Assembly: GCF_028583425.1 (NCBI RefSeq)
Contig: NC_072790.1
Location: forward strand, 212,638,897 to 212,702,896
Length of the DNA stretch: 64,000 nucleotides
From: Eublepharis macularius
Lineage: Eukaryota > Chordata > Lepidosauria > Squamata > Eublepharidae
Direction: 5' to 3'
Shown: in pieces, positions 62,320 through 64,000 of the stretch
Layout: every line of letters begins with the position of its first letter
How positions within the stretch are numbered: the first letter of the stretch is position 1
Translations under genes and position numbers: made by a program
The notes under the pieces: model-generated
What the model was told of the DNA's origin: nothing
What the model saw: only the letters and a program-made list of their open reading frames with translations
Databases searched by the model: none

Positions 62320-64000
62320 AATCCAACAGGTAAGTTCGTTGCTATGCTAATATCCAGTTGATAATTGTGTGTATGTGTTGTTTCCCACAGGCAGGATCAT
62401 GCTGGAGTACAGAGGCGTAGCAGCCCCTGCACTCCCCATACGGATATAGCTGTCATTTAGCAATACACTGGCTTGTGTCAGACTGTGGCTAGATAAGGCA
62501 CTCTCTGCAAGATTCCCTTTAGAAGCAAGAATAAGTCCAATGTCTGGCAAAGGAAGCTTTATTGCAGAAAAGGTCCATTATAGTCCACTGTCCTGAATAG
62601 GAGACTCAGGATGGTACATGATCATTGTTACCAATGAAGAGCAAGCATAGGATACAGAGTAACAATACCCATCTGGAACAGCCTCCCCCCACAGTTCTCA
62701 AAACAACATCTTTCAGTCCTGGGAAGCTGCTCTCCTTCAAGGCCAATGCCTGGTGGAACGGTGTTAGACAAAACAGTCTCCTCTGGTGGGAATGCTGCCT
62801 GGGAACTGGTGCACCTGAGGAGAAAACACTTAAACACTAAAAGCATTAGAAAATGGAGTCAGTATAGTTAAGATATACACTGGACCTGACATTTCTGCCC
62901 CCCTTAAAATAGATCCCCCCCTGGTTTATATGGGTAGCGAGTATGAAAAGCTTTGGTCAATCTAGGAGCATGAACATGTGCAGAGTTCACCCATTCATCG
63001 TAACCAGAATCAAAGTCCTTCCACCTAATGAGGTAAAAAAGCTGATTTCTCTTGATTTTAGAGTCCAAAATTTGTTGTACCTCATAGTGTATTTGGTCGT
63101 CAATTAAAGTTGGAATGGGTGGAGCTTTGATATGCCATTTGTTGTCGGTGGGAGCTTTCTTCAAAAGGCTGACATGGAACGTATCATGCACATGGCGAAG
63201 GTTCTTGGGCAATGTTACAGCAACAGTCACTTTATTTATTACCTTGCGCACAGGAAAAGGTCCTAAGAATTTCAGAGCGAGTTTGCGGCTTGTCTGAGCT
63301 AGCTTTAGGTTCTTTGTGGAAATATACACATGGTCTCCTGGTTGTAATTCCCATTCGGCCACACGATGGCGATCTGCGTACTTTTTGTAATCCAGTTTGG
63401 CTTTTTCAAGGTGTCTCTTAATGATAGTCCATTGCTGCACCGCCTCCCCCCACCATGAGGATACATCTGGCAATTTAGAGGAATGGAGAGGGGGTGCGTC
63501 CAATGGGAAGGGATTGAAGTGAGTCCCATATACAATTTTGAAGGGGGCTTCTCCCGTTGAAGCGTGTACACTGTTGTTATAGGAGAATTCGGCTAGAGGG
63601 AGAAGGTCCACCCAGTTATCTTGTTGAAAATTGATGTAGCAACGAAGGAACTGTTCTAATATTTGGTTTGTTTTTTCGGATTGCCCGTCGGTTTGTGGGT
63701 GGTGGCTTGAACTGATACCTTGTTCAATATTCAACATTTTCAAAAGCTCCCGCCAGAAGTTGGCAACGAACTGTCCGCCGCGATCCGAAATCACCTTGGA
63801 CGGAAAAGAATGTAATTTTACGATGTGTTTTAGAAACAGATCCGCTAGTTTTCGAGCGGAGGGTATAGCAGTACAGGGGATAAAATGGGCTTGTTTGGAG
63901 AACAGATCTACCACAACTAAAATACAATTATGTCCTTTTGAAAGAGGTAGATCAGTGATAAAGTCCATGGAGATTACTTCCCAGGGCCTGTTCGGCGTTT
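62320..64000 (-). mobile_element. Ty3/Gypsy chromovirus, 3' part, running off the window
   Basis: LTR-retrotransposon fossil on the minus strand. The 3' LTR starts with TG at 62891 (TGTCAGGTCC), directly after a purine tract (AAGGGGGGCAGAAA). It carries AATAAA near 62552-62557 and ends somewhere near 62.32-62.35 kb (left edge unresolved). Upstream of it lies the integrase region. The visible part shows no obvious break. The rest, including protease and RT, lies beyond 64000. Confidence 0.88.
62892..63968 (-). CDS. Ty3/Gypsy integrase catalytic core, GPY/F module and chromodomain
   Basis: 354 residues open to the window edge region. Catalytic core MDFITDLPLSKGHNCILVVV with the first Asp, VISDRGGQFVANFW with the second, and HHPQTDGQSEKTNQILEQF with the Glu. 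The GPY/F-type module is KFLGPFPVRKVIN. The C-terminal chromodomain (IHYEVQQILDSKIKRNQLFY, LIRWKDFDSGYDEWV) defines a chromovirus. Fossil element; the start shown is only the first Met in view. Confidence 0.9.

Overview
The window looks like a vertebrate nuclear genome, most likely a squamate reptile (lizard, perhaps gecko-like). The evidence is multi-exon host genes with GT-AG introns, tRNA-derived SINEs, L2- and CR1-type LINE remnants, GGGTTGCC-ended MITEs, hAT-type elements, Penelope-like elements (PLEs), DIRS retroelements and a chromodomain Ty3/Gypsy element. The species assignment is inference from repeat content.

Two convergent host genes are present. PRORSD1 (plus strand; trans-editing prolyl-tRNA deacylase) has a CpG-rich start at 9214 and a terminal exon at 14803-15237. 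The 3' part of CCDC88A (Girdin/GIV; minus strand) runs from 61928 down to 27369, with an alternative last exon at 22803-22867. Eight consecutive exons join in phase and carry the Akt-site region, the Galpha-binding (GBA) motif and the C-terminal tail. The pairing matches the PRORSD1P-CCDC88A neighbourhood on human 2p16.

The main discovery is a C-terminal switch in CCDC88A. The exon starting at 28379 contains an internal GTGAGTATG donor at 27889. If it is used, it joins in phase to a small exon at 22867-22803 and gives the mammalian-type Girdin end (..REQQSS). If it is ignored, the frame stays open for 173 more codons and ends in WYEYGCV, the PDZ-binding C terminus known from the paralogue Daple (CCDC88C). 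One gene would thus encode Girdin with or without a Daple-type PDZ ligand.

The introns are packed with mobile DNA. Intron 35443-28380 holds a DIRS1-like element (about 29.24-35.15 kb). Intron 41649-35710 holds a 3548-bp hAT-like palindrome (35851-39398) with an 8-bp target duplication. The 17.2-kb intron 43166-60371 holds a nested stack: a PLE (47760-56787, 15-bp TSD) whose inverted arm took a second DIRS element (about 47.93-53.98 kb) and whose 3' arm took a second PLE (54861-56715, 12-bp TSD). Because those two arms are an inverted repeat, each is the empty-site control for the insertion in the other. A 605-bp hAT MITE lies at 58955-59559. The right edge is the 3' part of a Ty3/Gypsy chromovirus running off the window.

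The left 9 kb and 15.3-27.3 kb hold no recognisable coding exon apart from the small CCDC88A exon. They are AT-rich sequence with LINE/SINE remnants, and 15.3-27.3 kb probably includes long CCDC88A 3' UTR.
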